A stretch of DNA of 64,000 nucleotides. Origin: Hawksworthiomyces lignivorus (lineage: Eukaryota > Ascomycota > Sordariomycetes > Ophiostomatales > Ophiostomataceae). The stretch covers positions 124,001 to 188,000 of the forward strand of contig NTMA01000026.1 of NCBI GenBank assembly GCA_002917075.1, in the 5' to 3' direction. Position numbers and translations under genes: made by a program. A model generated the notes under the pieces. The model did not search any database. It had not been told where the DNA came from and saw nothing but the letters and a program-made list of their open reading frames with translations. Shown in pieces: positions 34,205 to 46,594 of this stretch. Positions within the stretch are counted from its first letter, which is position 1; every line of letters begins with the position of its first letter.

Positions 34205-37200
34205 ATGAACAACGGTCATCTGCCGGCTGGGCGAGCCGTCCAAGGGGGAGCTGCCGGGCCAGGTATGATCGACATGATGGGTGAGCGCCACGGCGGCGGA
34301 CCAGGAGGCGGAGGCGGACGCAATGGAGACGGCGGCGGTGGCCGTGGAGGCGGACCCAGACGAGGACGTAACTACGGCTCGCATTATCAGCAGCACTTCA
34401 ACCACAACCAGCACCACAATACACATCACCACAACCAGCAGTATGGTCAATACACTCACAACCAAAGCAACCAGTATAACCAGTACGGCCAATCGCAGCA
34501 GATGTACTCAGGGTACATGAACTCGTACGCCAACAATCCCTACGCCTATGCGCCCTACGCACCAAACGGCGCAATGCCGGCGGCATTTATTCCGTACCAG
34601 CAGCCTTATGGACGCCCCCCGGCGGGCATGCCAGTTCCATACGGGCCGATGATAGTGCCAGGCGCAATGCCGCAGATAGCACAGCCCGTAGCTATGCATC
34701 CTCAGGGCCATCCTAGCATCCCGATGCAACCGCAACACCCTCCACACTCTGCAGTACTGCAGCCGCCTTTGTCGCCACCGTATGCCCGCGGCGCTCAGCA
34801 GGCCCCTCTTGTTGTATCAACGCCGAACTCTCACCAGATTCCTCCCGCATCTCTACCACCCGTGCATGGCATTCCTCCCCAGCAACAGTCTCCTATTGCT
34901 TCGGCGCCCTATCAACCCCCTCAGTTACCGGCTTCAATGGGCCTCTCACCAGCTGCTCCTCACCATGTTCCATTGCCGCTCCGTCCTGATGCTATGCATA
35001 CTCTTCCTCATGCTCCTGCAGCATACCCTAGTTCCGCTCAGCCCCCGATCCCGACTCAGTCTACTCCCCCTCTGCCTTCCTATCCGGCAACTTCGCAGCC
35101 GACAGATTCCATCCTTAATGGTAGCCCATCTGACGTCCTTGACTCGGAGACTACATCCGTGTCTGAGGCCATCACGACGGCTACCTCCGTAGCCGACGTT
35201 GCCGAAAAGCAGGCCGTACAGACAGCGCCATCTCCAGATACACCGATTTCTGGAACCAACGCTACCGCTGAATCTAGTGCATCAGAACAGCCAGCTGTGC
35301 AAAGAGGTGGAACGCTTCTTTTTGGCGAGATCTCCACAAAGGCAGCCGGCGAGAAGCCCGATTTGTCACAACTTCCATGGCTGTCACAGCCGGAGGTGTC
35401 TTTTCCGCTTAGGGAGGCAAAATCGCGTCGGAGAAGGCGGCGAATGGGCGATACATACAATGTTGAGCTGCCTCAAAATCCGGCCGCTGCTGCTACCCTG
35501 ACTCCACCAGAGACGCCAAAGGCGGCTGCGGAATCGGCTGTGGCAGCAGAGACCCCGTCTACGCAAAGCGGCCCTTCAGGGAGCTCAGTCCAGATTGCGG
35601 CCACTACACCAACGCCGACCAAACCATCCGCGGCGCCTGCATTGCCCGTCGTTCCTGCTTTACCGGCTCTTACTGGAGCAGGCAAGCCTGCTGCCACGGA
35701 CGCCTCTGCGACATCCGCAGACGTCGACAAAGAGACGGCACCTGCGGTCGCAACTGCGGAGAATGGGGAAGCAGCAGAGTCTGAAGGGTCGCCGGACTCG
35801 TCAAAGCTCGCAGACGCTGCTCCCCCCGCGCCGCTCCGCCCTGCCCTGTGGACAGGGTTATTCTCCAAGGCTGCTGCCGCTGCGGCTTCGGGCACAGGCC
35901 AAAATGGCACGGCGGCAGTCAACGGCCATTCGGTCAATGGAACCAATGGCCCCGGCGGATTCTCCAAGTCAAACGCCAACTCGTTGGCAGAGGCTATCTC
36001 GGCATACCGTGTCGGCAACTCCGACAAGGTGGCCTTTATTGAACCGCGTGGTCTGATCAACACGGGCAACATGTGCTATATGAACTCGGTTCTGCAGGCA
36101 TTGACGTTTTGCATACCCTTTTATGATTTCCTGGACCAAGTAAGCCAGAAGGCGGCTTTCAGCTTCAAGAGCGAGACGCCAATGATCGATGCTATGATCA
36201 TGTTCCTGCGCGAATTCAAGGTCATCGATCGGGCCGATCCTATTGACCTCCAGAGACGCCTGAAGAGCGACGACCTTGAACGGTACGGTGAGGCATTCAT
36301 TCCAGAGTTTGTGTACGAGGCCATCAAACAGCTGTCTCGGTTCTCGAGCATGAGAGTATGTGAACTCCCCATCGGTCCCCTGCTGTGTCTCTCCCGGCAT
36401 CCACGTCTTTGGTTTTGCTAACAGTCTCCCCTTCGTTTAGCGCGGCTACCAGCAAGACGCTGAAGAATTTCTTGGCTTCTTGCTTGAGTGTCTGACTGAG
36501 GAATGCGCCAAAGTCATCCAAGATGCCTCGGCGGCGTCCAATGCGTCAAACACGCCAAACTCGACAACGCAGGCAACGCCTGAGGCTTCTGTTACGTCTG
36601 AGGTGCCTGATCCATCGGGTGGCGGATGGCTTGAGGTCGGCCCACGTCAGCGCGCTGCCGTGACACGGTCTTCCGGTCATACCTCTGCCTCGCCGGTGAA
36701 CAGCATCTTCGGTGGACAGCTGCGATCGGAACTGCGCGTTCCTGGTCTGAAAGACTCTGTTACGCTCGAGCCGTACCAGTCTCTGCAGCTGCACATCGAC
36801 TCGCCGGAGGTCCGGAATATTTTAGACGCGCTCCGCGGGCTCACTAAGCCGGAGACTCTGCAGGGCAACTTCAACTCGCCGCACGGCAAGAACGTCAACG
36901 CCACTAAGCAGGTGTTTATCGAGAGCCTTCCACCGATGCTGATTCTGCACCTAAAGCGATTCCAATTCGACTCGCATGGCGGCACGGTCAAGATCTGGAA
37001 GAAAGTAGGCTACCCGCTGGAGCTGGAGATCCCGCGCGAGATCTTCAGCCGCCGCGTACGGAACAATTTCCTGTCGGAGGCGCTTCCCAAGTACCGCCTG
37101 AATGCGGTCATCTACCACCACGGCAAGCAGGCGAACGGCGGCCACTATACGGTAGATGTGCTCCGCGAAGACGGGCGCGAGTGGATTCGCCTCGACGATA

Positions 37201-37538
37201 CGGTGATCCGCCGCATCCGCAACGAGGACGTTGCGGAGGGTGGCGCGGAGGAGACCGGACCCAGCAAAGCGGACAGCAGCAGCACTGTGGTCGCTGCAGC
37301 ATCGTCTGCAGCCAGCGGAGGTGCCAACCGGTTTGCTGCGATGGGCGACGACGATGCCGGCGACAGCGAGAACGAGTGGCGCCAGGTCAGTGCGCCGGTC
37401 AATGGCAGCGGCAAGAAATGGAGCAGCGTGGCTAACGGCACCGCTCCATCTACGCCTGCCGCCAAGTCGAAGCAGACGAAGGAGAGCGTCAGGGACAACA
37501 AGGTGGCGTATTTGCTGTTCTATCAGCGTATCAACTGA
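34205..37538 (+). CDS. UBP3: Ubiquitin carboxyl-terminal hydrolase, Ubp3/USP10-like
   Basis: This is a cysteine protease that removes ubiquitin. Exons are 34205-36355 and 36441-37538 (intron 85 nt, phase 0), giving about 1082 aa. The upstream open frame lacks an ATG, so ATG 34205 is taken. The first 590 residues are disordered: Gly-, His/Asn/Gln-, then Pro/Gln- and Ala/Pro-rich. The USP domain starts near 615 with GLINTGNMCYMNSVLQAL (catalytic Cys624). Splicing restores MRRGYQQDAEEFLGFLLE. Further on come LPPMLILHLKRFQFD and the His box HHGKQANGGHYTVDVL (His952), WIRLDDTVI, and the end KVAYLLFYQRIN. Disordered N-terminus plus this core matches Ubp3 (with Bre5 in yeast: COPII/COPI traffic, ribophagy, stress granules) better than CreB/USP12. 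The USP class is certain; the Ubp3 assignment is a judgement. Confidence 0.85.
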
Positions 37539-38837
37539 AGTGGCCGTTGAGGGAGCGAAGACAGAGCTTTCTTTTCTGTCTTTGTGTGGCGGGAATGGAC
37601 GTCGATGAGCCGCACAAGCATATGTAAGAAAAGCTAGCGGCAAGATTCACGCATTACGAGAGAGAAAAAAATTATCTTACCTCTACGAATCAGCATGAAC
37701 GGACGGCGTTCAAAAAAAGTAGAGGAAATACAGAGAACTTGTTCACACAATTTTAAGGTCTCCGCGAAATTTCTAAGACTTGATCCAACCTTTGACTCGA
37801 GGACACATCCTTACGAAATATTGGGGTTCATACTTTAATGATGCAATTTGCTATATATTAGCAATCTGGAATCAATGTCCAAGTTCGACGGGGGATTCAG
37901 AGATCTTGTTCAGGACATTTTACGGCACCACAGCGGTGAAACGATACCCTATGGCATTGACATATGAGACACAAAGTCTAAACCGGATAGATTACGGGAT
38001 CATATGAGAAAGAGAAGAGAAGAGAAGGAGAGGAGAGACGAAAGAGAGAGGGAGGATTGGGAAGCAAACGATGATATGTTGTAAAGGAAAGAGACAGGTA
38101 AAAGGGGAGAAAAGCTGGCAACGGTGACAATGATGGCTGTTTTACTATTCTTATATTCTCTCCGCTGTCCTTTGTGACTGGCGCTGCATTATCGTCTTTC
38201 GAAGGAAGGGCTGTATTATCGTGTAGACAAAAATACTACTATTTAATTCTTGAAACAAACGAGTCGAGCTCCGACAGCATGGTGCTTAAAGAGAAAGTAA
38301 ATAATTCCGGTTAAATATAAAAGAAGAGTAAAATATAGAGTAAAAGAGAGTGAAGGACAAAACAAGAAAAAGAGCAAGAAAGAAAGAAGGCAAAGGGAAA
38401 GGAAGAAAAGAAAGATATTAGAAGGAAAAAAAAAGAAAAAGAAAGTAAACACAACGCAGAGGCTTAGGATGAGGCTGTGTCACGTGTTGGATCCAATGTG
38501 GGAAATGGAGCTTTAGCTGGAGGCGCGCCAGAGCTTTTGGTTGGAGCTTTATTAGCTTTTTTTTCTACTAGCAACGGGTCCCCCAAAAAAATATCACAAG
38601 GTCGCGTTTTATAACGTCTTCTCAACCTGAGCAACCACCAAAGAGACTTTTCTTTTTATCCTCACTTTGGCAGCCAAGTGCCAATCAGAAAGAAAGCAAT
38701 ATAACTGTCTTTCTTGAATGCACTGGGAGGACTGGAAGGCAATATAATTTCTTCCTCTCCCTTTCTCTTTCCCGCTTTCGTTTGTTTATTTGCGACCTTC
38801 TCCCCTCTCATAGTCTAGGCGTTTCCATACGAACACC
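37539..38837. other. Intergenic between the deubiquitinase and Nup85 genes
   Basis: There is a striking plus-strand purine tract (GA-rich) at about 38005-38110 and 38310-38450. A CACGTG box lies near 38480, about 350 bp before the Nup85 start. No gene is recognised. Confidence 0.6.
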
Positions 38838-41800
38838 ATGCCGAACCATTTCTCGTTCCCGGACGACGATGAGGAGGAGGACACCACCCTCTCGCCGACT
38901 CCTTCCACCCCGCTACGCAATGACCTCGGCGGCGGCAGCGTAGCTCGTGGTAGCGGCCTCTTCCGCTTTGACAGCAGCACCCACCCATCCACCACGCCAG
39001 CCGGCGGCCCCCCGTCATCTGCCGGCAGCTTCACACCAGCCGGTGCCCCATCAGCATCCTACCTCGGAAGCTCCATGATGCGCGGAATGACTGGCAGCGG
39101 ATCAGCCAGGAGCACATCATCATCCACGCCGACTGCGCGCAAGATCTTCAGCGGCGGCGGAGGCGGCGGCAGCAACAACAACGGCGGCAGCACCAGCAGC
39201 GATCCTCGTTTTCCGGCCACCCGCGGTGCAGGGGGTGCCAATTCCCCTCTAGGTCGCTCAATCCAAGGGCGGGGGCATACCGGTGGCAGGAGCACGGGCG
39301 GTGCAGTCGGATGGGGCGGCGCGCGACAGCCGTCGCGGCTGAGCCAGGTGATGGCAGAAGATGACGAGGAAGAAGAAGAAGAAGGTGAAGAAGAGGACGA
39401 CGAAGAAGATGCCGAGGGCGAGGCGGACGACGACTACTACCCGCCTCCGAAGCGAGCAGCGGCCGCGAGAGGCGGCTACGACGACGACGACGACGAGGAA
39501 GACGATGAGGACGACGACGAAGAGGACGTTTACGACGAAGACGAGGAAGAAGAAGATGAAGAAGAAGGCGCAACGGCCCGTGATCCATGGCTCGACCTCG
39601 CTAAGAGCGCGGCCGCCAGCCAGCGCAGCGACGCGACAGCGCTGCGGGGACCGGCGCCGTGGATGCCCACCGACGACAACGTGATGAGCGGCGCGCTCTT
39701 TGGCGCAGACGCCGACGCCGACGCAGATGCCGACGGCGACGCCACAGACCTGCTCATGTTTGCGACGCCGGCCGTCAACGACCGCATTCGCAAGGAGGCC
39801 GAGGACATTTTCCGGGCGTCGGTAGCGCGCAGCGGCGGGCTAGCGGCGTCGACGCGCAGCACCGCGCGTCTGCCGCGCGAGCTCCGCTACGCGGCCATCG
39901 CCAAGAGCATGTACGCGCAGATGGGCTACGCAGCGGTGGTCGAGGCGCCGCAGCTGATCCGCCAGACCGAGGTGCAGATTCGCCAGCTGTACGCGCAGGG
40001 CGTGGGCGCCGAGGACGACCCGGAGCGCCTGGACCGCGCTCTCGCCGACACGTCGGCGCAGCTGGTCGCCCTGTGGCAGGCATACGTGGACAGCCTGCCG
40101 CCGCCGCCTCTGCCGACGGGGCAGGCGGACGATCAGGACGAGGCGGCGGCGAGCACGATCGGGCCGGGCCCCCGCGCCAGCGCGTTCGAGAACGCAGCAT
40201 ACGCCGCGACGCTGGCGCTGCAGCTGCACCACACGCGGAGCGCAGCGAACGGCGACAGCGGCGGCTTGGAGGGCGGCCTCGTGCCGCCGCGGCCTGAGCC
40301 GCTCACCGAGACGCTGTTCCGCTGGCTGGCCGACTACCACAACCCGTACCCGGACCAGGTGGCCGACGTGCTGCGGCACCGGCCGGGCCCCGCGTCGCAC
40401 GGCCTTTTCTGGCAGACAGTCTTTGTCAGCCTGCTGCAGGGCCGCGTGGCCGACGCCGCGGCCCTGCTGCGCGCCGCCGCCTGGGAGACGGTGCGCCGCG
40501 CCGGCGTCCCCGCCTATAGCGGCCGCGCGCTGGCCAACGTGCAGCGCGCCGTGCAGGAGACGGTGGGCATGCTGGAGACGTGTCCCGGCCGCACCGGTAA
40601 CTGGGACGTCTGGAGCAGCGAGTGGACGCTGTTTCGCATCCGCGCCCGCGGCGCCCTGGACCACCTGCGGCGGTTTGCCGAGGGCCGCGGCGGCGGTAGC
40701 AGCGGGACAGGCGGCGCCTTTGGAGGCGCAGAGGGAGATGACGACGACGACGCTGCCGACGAGCGCTACGGCAGGGAGGGCGGCGGCAACCACATGGCCG
40801 GGCTGGCGCGCAAGGCCGAGTCCCAGGTGCCCTGGGACATCTACGAGAACATCAACATCGTCTTCGATATCGCGCTGGGCTCGCGCGAGCGCATCCTGGC
40901 CGTGTCGCAGGACTGGTGCGAGGCGGCCCTCGGCCTGTTCGGCTGGTGGGACGAGACCAAGGGGCTGGCGGCGGCTGGTGCTGGTGGCATCGGCGGCGGC
41001 GGCAACCTGCTGCGCCACGGCCGGTCGCACTCCCTGTCCATGTCGCTGGCGGCGGCCCAGCAGCAGCGCTACGACCCGCAGGCGGCCTCGACGTTCGAGG
41101 GCTACCTGGACCGGCTGGCACGCGCCTTCCGCGCGACGACTGACGCCGGGCTAGAGATCAACACCAACAGCCCGCTCGAGGTGGCCGTGGCCTGCGTCCT
41201 AGAGGACAACCCGCGCGGCCTGATCGGCCTGCTACGCGCCTGGTCGCTGCCCGTGGCCGCCGCCGTCGTCGAGATCGCCTCGCTCGGCGGCTGGCTGCCC
41301 CCGCAGACCTCCGCCTCGGCCCTGGCCACCGCCCTCGGCGGCGACCTCGACATGGAGGACCTCGAGGTCCTGGGCGTCGACCCGGCCGACCCGGACGAGG
41401 CCGACGGCCTCAAGGACAACACGCTGGTGCAGTACGCGCAGGCGCTCGTCAACGACCCGGACCTGGCGCCGCAGGCCGGCACAGGAGGCGAAGAGGACGA
41501 CGAGGACGAGAGCGAGGCCGGCGTCGCGTCGCCCGCCCGCATGGACGGCTGGGAGCTTGCCATCCACGCGCTGGGCCGCATGAACTCGTCCGAGCGTGCC
41601 GAGGAGACCATCGGCGAGCTGGTGCGCACGATCCTCAAGACGCTCGACGTCGACTCGGGCGCCACCATTGACAAGATCTGGCGCCTGCTCGGCGACCTGG
41701 GCATGACCTCGTACGCCGAGGAGGCCGCAGAGGTAAGGCTACATTTTTTTTTCCCTTTTTGTTTCTCAGCTCAATGTTGTCCGGGCTTGGCTTCTCTTGT

Positions 41801-42914
41801 GCCTAGTACAGTCTTATTAATTAGTCTTTTTATCTGCGCTGTCTAGCACTACGGTGACCTCCTCACCAGCGAGTCCTACCGGTTCGGCGAGGCCCTCTGG
41901 TACTACGCGGTGGCGCACCGGCCGGCCAAGGTGCGAGAGGTGCTGCACCTGCTGACCGCCTACTCACTGATCCAGTCGGCGGCGTTCCCCACGGAGCCCG
42001 ACCTGGACGACCACCTGCGGCGGCTGCTTTTTGCGCGCCGCGCTACGCTCGAGCAGTTGGCCCGCCGCGATCTTGACGCCGCCGAGCTGCTCGGCCGCCT
42101 GCTGAGCGGCTACGCCACGCTGCGCCGCTTCTATGACCTGCGCGACGATACCGCCAACAGCGGCAGCAGCAGTAGCTCTTCTTCGCTGCCACCTTCGCGA
42201 CGCCGCGCAGCCGCGGCTGCAGCGCTGACGGCCGTCATCTCCAGCGCTGACGACAACATCCGCGGCGGGCTGTACGACGACTCGCGCGACGCGGTCGTGT
42301 CGGAGGACGTGCTGCTGGCGCTGCTGGGTGAGGCACTGGTGTTTGTGGCGCCGCCACCGGCAGCCTCGGCGGCGGCGCTCGTCACCGCGCCGCCCGCCAT
42401 TGCCGCCGACACCATCGACGTGCTGCTCAAGGCGGTTGAGGACCTGCAGGCGCTGGCGGCGGCCTCGGGATCGACGTCGCGCGTCTACGCGGCCTGCGAC
42501 GACTTCTTCCAAGTGGTGCTGGCCAGCGCGCCGGGCGGCCTGCGCGGGTCGACCCCGGCCGACCTCCTGCGCAAGAGCACCAGCAACGTCTCGGCCCAGA
42601 GCGGCGGTGCTAGCGGCGGCGGCTCCGCCTCGTCTTCGTACGTGCTCGCCGGCAGCTCCATGCTGGCCAGCCAGCTGCACCGCAGCCTGTCAGGAGTCGG
42701 CAGCGGACCCGTTCCTGCGTCGTCGGCGCCCATTCGCCGCGGCTGGGACTGGCGCACCGGCCTGCCGGCCAACACAAAGGCCGGCGACGTGCTGCAGCGG
42801 CTGCGCCAGGGCCTCAGCCGGGCGCTGGCGCAGCTGTGGATCGCCGAGGCTGACGGGCACGTCGGGCTCGATGCCACTGCATTCTCCTCGTCGCTGCTGT
42901 CTGCGGGACCCTAG
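38838..42914 (+). CDS. NUP85: Nucleoporin Nup85
   Basis: Nup85 is an alpha-solenoid subunit of the Y-shaped (Nup84/Nup107) scaffold of the nuclear pore. Exons are 38838-41732 and 41847-42914 (intron 114 nt, phase 0), giving about 1320 aa. The first 250 residues are disordered, with a long Asp/Glu-rich segment (about 175-250) interrupted by Arg/Ala. The helical body follows: ETLFRWLADYHNPYPDQVAD, then VPWDIYENINIVFDIALGSR, then TNSPLEVAVACVLEDNPRGL and VVEIASLGGWLPP. The junction restores YAEEAAEHYGDLLTSESYRF and GEALWYYAVAHRPAKVREVL, then ELLGRLLSGYATLRRFYDLR, which match fungal Nup85 as I know it. It is longer than the usual 900-1100 aa, because of the acidic head, Gly/Ala/Ser insertions and a Ser-rich tail. 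Codon use is extremely GC-rich. Confidence 0.82.
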
Positions 42915-44865
42915 AAGGATCTCCTGCGCAGCAGGACCAGGCGGCGACGGCAGAGTGAGCGGCAGCAGCAGAGGCGGCAGGAACAGCGAGAAGATGGTGT
43001 TCTTTGTAGTGAGTGCGGGAGGAGGCGGGCTGTCAGGAAGCACAATAGAAGAGATAAAGGAAAGGGCCCCGAGTGCGCGAGTGAAGTCCAAAGGGCAACG
43101 ACGGGACTCTCTCCTTCGTCATTCACGTCGCCGCCAAATGTGACAAAGACGGCGTCCCCAGAGCTGGTGGACGTGACGGACGACTATATTCTGATCGAGC
43201 TTTAGATGCCTATTTTGGAGGTTGCCTGTCCCATAGCTGATTTCTTTCTCTTTTTTTTTCTGTTTTTCTATTACATTCGGGGGTGGGGAGGTTTTGGCGC
43301 AAAAAGCATTCATCAGCAAAACAGCAAAAGTACAATGGCCAGGTCGTTGGGAAGGGTATTATCAGATCACCACAGATAGAGAGTACTTTTTTTTGTTCAT
43401 TTATCCTGCCGTCTCATTCTGGCTTCAAGGAAGATTCTTTAACCTCCTCTCGTCTCTCGTTTCTTGTCTCTCGTAGACTTCACGTGCGCTTTCGTCCACT
43501 CTGGAAATCTGACTTATAGTAGTCCTCTTGTTTATGACGATTCAACAAGCCCAGCTGTCAGCCAAAGCTTCGGCTCAGCTCAACGGTTTACAAGGACAGA
43601 GGATGACCTCGTGTTTCCTTTTAGTGTGTGGATCATGTTAGACCAGAAGCTTCACCTACCCTGCTGTGATTGTCTCAAGAAAAAAAAGGGTTGGCATTTT
43701 GAAGCTAATTTCTCTGATTTTCTTTAAAATATATTTCTAGAATCAACAAAATGAGGCTTCTTAAATTCTTAAATTTCCTTTTCGTCATTTAGTCTACATA
43801 AATTTCAGGAGATAGGTTTTCTTCGAGATGACAGAAGCTACGCAGATATCCAGGGGACGATGAGGAAAGAGGGTCAGCAAAGTAGCCGTAAGTGTTGACT
43901 CTTGCTGTTGGGGAAGCATCCCAGCCTTGTGGGCCCCCACAGGATGGCAAGCGCGGACGGCGCGGTACTCTGTGCTTGCTCAACCGTGCGGATGCGTCCC
44001 AAAGAAGTTAGGGTGTGCAAGAGTTGGGAAGGAGGGGGATCGTTCCTTCTACTTTGCGAGGAAGCATTTATTCGTATTTTGTTACTGTGTTCTACGCGTA
44101 AGATATAATTGTTTCTGGGAAAGACGCAACGGCTGTCGTGTGATATTGTGTAATACTTTTGTGTAGAGAATGAAAAAGAATAGCAAATGGAAAGAGCATA
44201 AGAAGAGTGGGAAAGCGCCCTCGTCTGGTCTGATGGACCTGTCTGTCGCGAATTGCCAAATCCAGAAATGGCCGTGTTATTGCAACTACATCACTGCATG
44301 TACCTTCAACTCTGCTCGTGCATTCATCCCCCGTAGGGTTACCTTGGCTCCTTCTGGTTCGTCGATCGCGTGCTTTTTGTTGAGGAGGGAGGGTCCAGAA
44401 GTGACTCTTGAGGTGGAAGCTAGAGATTTGAGTTTTCTTAAGACAACCGAATAATTAGCTATGTACAGTCACTAATCCCGCGGTTAGCTCTTTTTTTTTT
44501 TCGTCCTCGGGTTGACTACTGCCCTCTTTTTATTTAATACTCTCTTTTCCTTTCTTTCTTTTTTTTTCAGTTTTTTTTTGTTCTTCTGCGTCTTGCAACC
44601 TTTTCGTCATTCTCATTCACTTTCTTCTCCCCTTTCTTTATACAACCTTCTTCCCCTTCTCGCCTCACTTCACCGTATATTCTTAGTTGGCTAGTTCGAT
44701 TGATTGGATTGCGTTCTTGGTTTCGTTGGATATTGTGTCCCTCGAGCCATTGAAGAGATAAGACCAGGCTGGCACGCGTCTCCATTGCTTTCTTTTGGTC
44801 CACTATCGTCCAATCTCTGGACTTCCAGCTGGGGCTTTTCCCCATTGTCACTTCACATTCTACAC
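42915..44865. other. Intergenic: 3' flank of Nup85 and leader of the MFS transporter gene
   Basis: The right part (44500-44700) is a T/C-rich tract typical of fungal leaders. The remaining frames are short and featureless. Confidence 0.6.
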
Positions 44866-46594
44866 ATGGGGGAGATGGCGCAGACTGAGGAGGCTTTCGT
44901 TGGCGGAAGCCTGGACAAGTCAGGCGCGTTGCTGTCGAGCGAAGCGGCAGAGCAGCGCAGAGTAGAGCCGGAGATCATTGAGTACGATGTGGCTCGGGTT
45001 GAGAAGGTATACCGCAAATTGGACTGGCGCATCATTCCACGTAAGTTGCCTGTTAGTCTTGCTGTCTCTTCCTGTTGCTCGAACCAAACTCACCAAGCAT
45101 TCAAAAACCCCAGCCTTCTGGGTCCTCTACTTCCTTTGTTCTGCGATTCGTTCCAATATCGGCATTGCTCAGACCATGAACTCGTCGCAGGGCCACGACC
45201 TCGAGCAGGTCCTCCACCTCACGGCAAAGGACACCTCCACGACCTTGGCCCTCTTTTATGTCTCCTATGTCATCTTCGACTTCCCCTCGAACCTGATCAT
45301 GACTCGTCTGAGTCCGCGGGTCTGGATGGCCCGCATCGTCTTTGCTGTCGGCGTCATCGGCACCTGCTTCACAGCTGTGAAGTCGGCCTGGAGTGTAAAG
45401 CTGTTGCGTTTCCTCTTGGGCGTGGTTATTGCCGGCATGTGGCCTGGCATGGCGTACTACCTGACGCTCTTCTACCCGCCATCGCGCACCGCAAAGCGCA
45501 TTGGCATGTACTTCACAGCCGCTCAGGTCTCTGCCTCTGTTGTCGGCTTGGTGTCGGCAGGCTTCCAGAAGATGGACGGCCTTGGCGGCCTGGTTGGGTT
45601 CCAGTGGATGTTCCTTGTGTACGGTCTGCTCGCGGTCGTCCTCGGTATCGCCCTGCTTTGGTGGCTGCCTGACCGACCGCTCGCTCCTGGCGAAGTTCGA
45701 CCTCCACCCCCCCGGCTGCTCGCTTGGATTCCCCGTTCCCCCGAGGCGCTAAAGGGCGAAGATGCGCTCGTACACTACAGCGACCTGCGCCGCGTATACC
45801 ATCCCCGCCCCTGGACCCTCAAGGATCTGGGCCTGGTCCTGATCGACTGGCGCTTGTGGCCTCTCTTGCTAATGTACTTTGGCGTCGTCGGTGTGGGCAT
45901 CGGCACCCAGCTGTACGGCTCCGTCATCATCTCTGGCATCAACCCCAACTTTAGCAGCATCGTCGTCAGTCTGCTGTTTGCGCCCATCTGGATCATGGAT
46001 CTCATTGCCATTGTCATCGTCACCCCCATCTCCGACCGCTTCCACCGCTACCGCGCGTTTTTCTTCTCGGCCGCCACCTGCATCCAGATCGCCGGCCTGC
46101 TGGTCGTCTGCTTTGCCCCCATCTCCAAACCGTATGCCCGCTACGGCGGCATGCTCATGCTAGGCTTCGGCCTCGGGCCCACCGTTCCCATATGCATGAC
46201 CTGGACCGGCGAGATCTTCCAACACCGCCACGGCGAGGTCGGCGTGGCTGCTGCCTCGGCTCTAGTATCCGGCCTGGGCAACCTAGGCAGCATCACCACC
46301 ACTTACGCACTGTACACGGGCTGGCCGGCCGACGCCGCGCCAGGCACGCACCAGTACCGTAACAGCAACCTCGTCATGATTGCTATCCTGTGTGTCAGCA
46401 TCGCCAGCAGCTTTGTAAATGTGGTTCTGCTGCGGGTGTTTGGTAATCGGCGGGTAGCTAAGCAGACAACCGGCGGCAGCAAAAATGGAACCGGCTCGGC
46501 CGCCGACTCCTTCGACAACGAGTACGAGGACGGTGCCGCGCGCCGTGAAGCACAGCAGCGGGGTTTCAAGCGCATCCTACCTAGTGCCCGCTAG
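44866..46594 (+). CDS. Major facilitator superfamily transporter, anion:cation symporter (Dal5/Tna1/Fen2-like) family
   Basis: Exons are 44866-45040 and 45114-46594 (intron 73 nt, phase 1), giving about 551 aa, usual for the family. The intron falls just before the first membrane span. Joining gives LDWRIIPPFWVLYFLCSAIR, where family members read RIIPFFWVLYFL, and then SNIGIAQTMN. About 12 hydrophobic spans follow, with FYVSYVIFDFPSNLIMTRLS before span 3. The cytosolic tail after the last span (from about residue 510) is hydrophilic. Relatives carry allantoate, nicotinate, pantothenate, biotin or small carboxylates; the substrate cannot be told here. Start choice: ATG 44866 is first in frame, with ATG 44875 as an alternative. 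No cluster partner is adjacent. Confidence 0.85.

Noticed and set aside
39840..41030. Minus-strand 396-codon frame inside Nup85
   Set aside because: It is an antisense shadow in extremely GC-rich sequence, with no recognisable motif.
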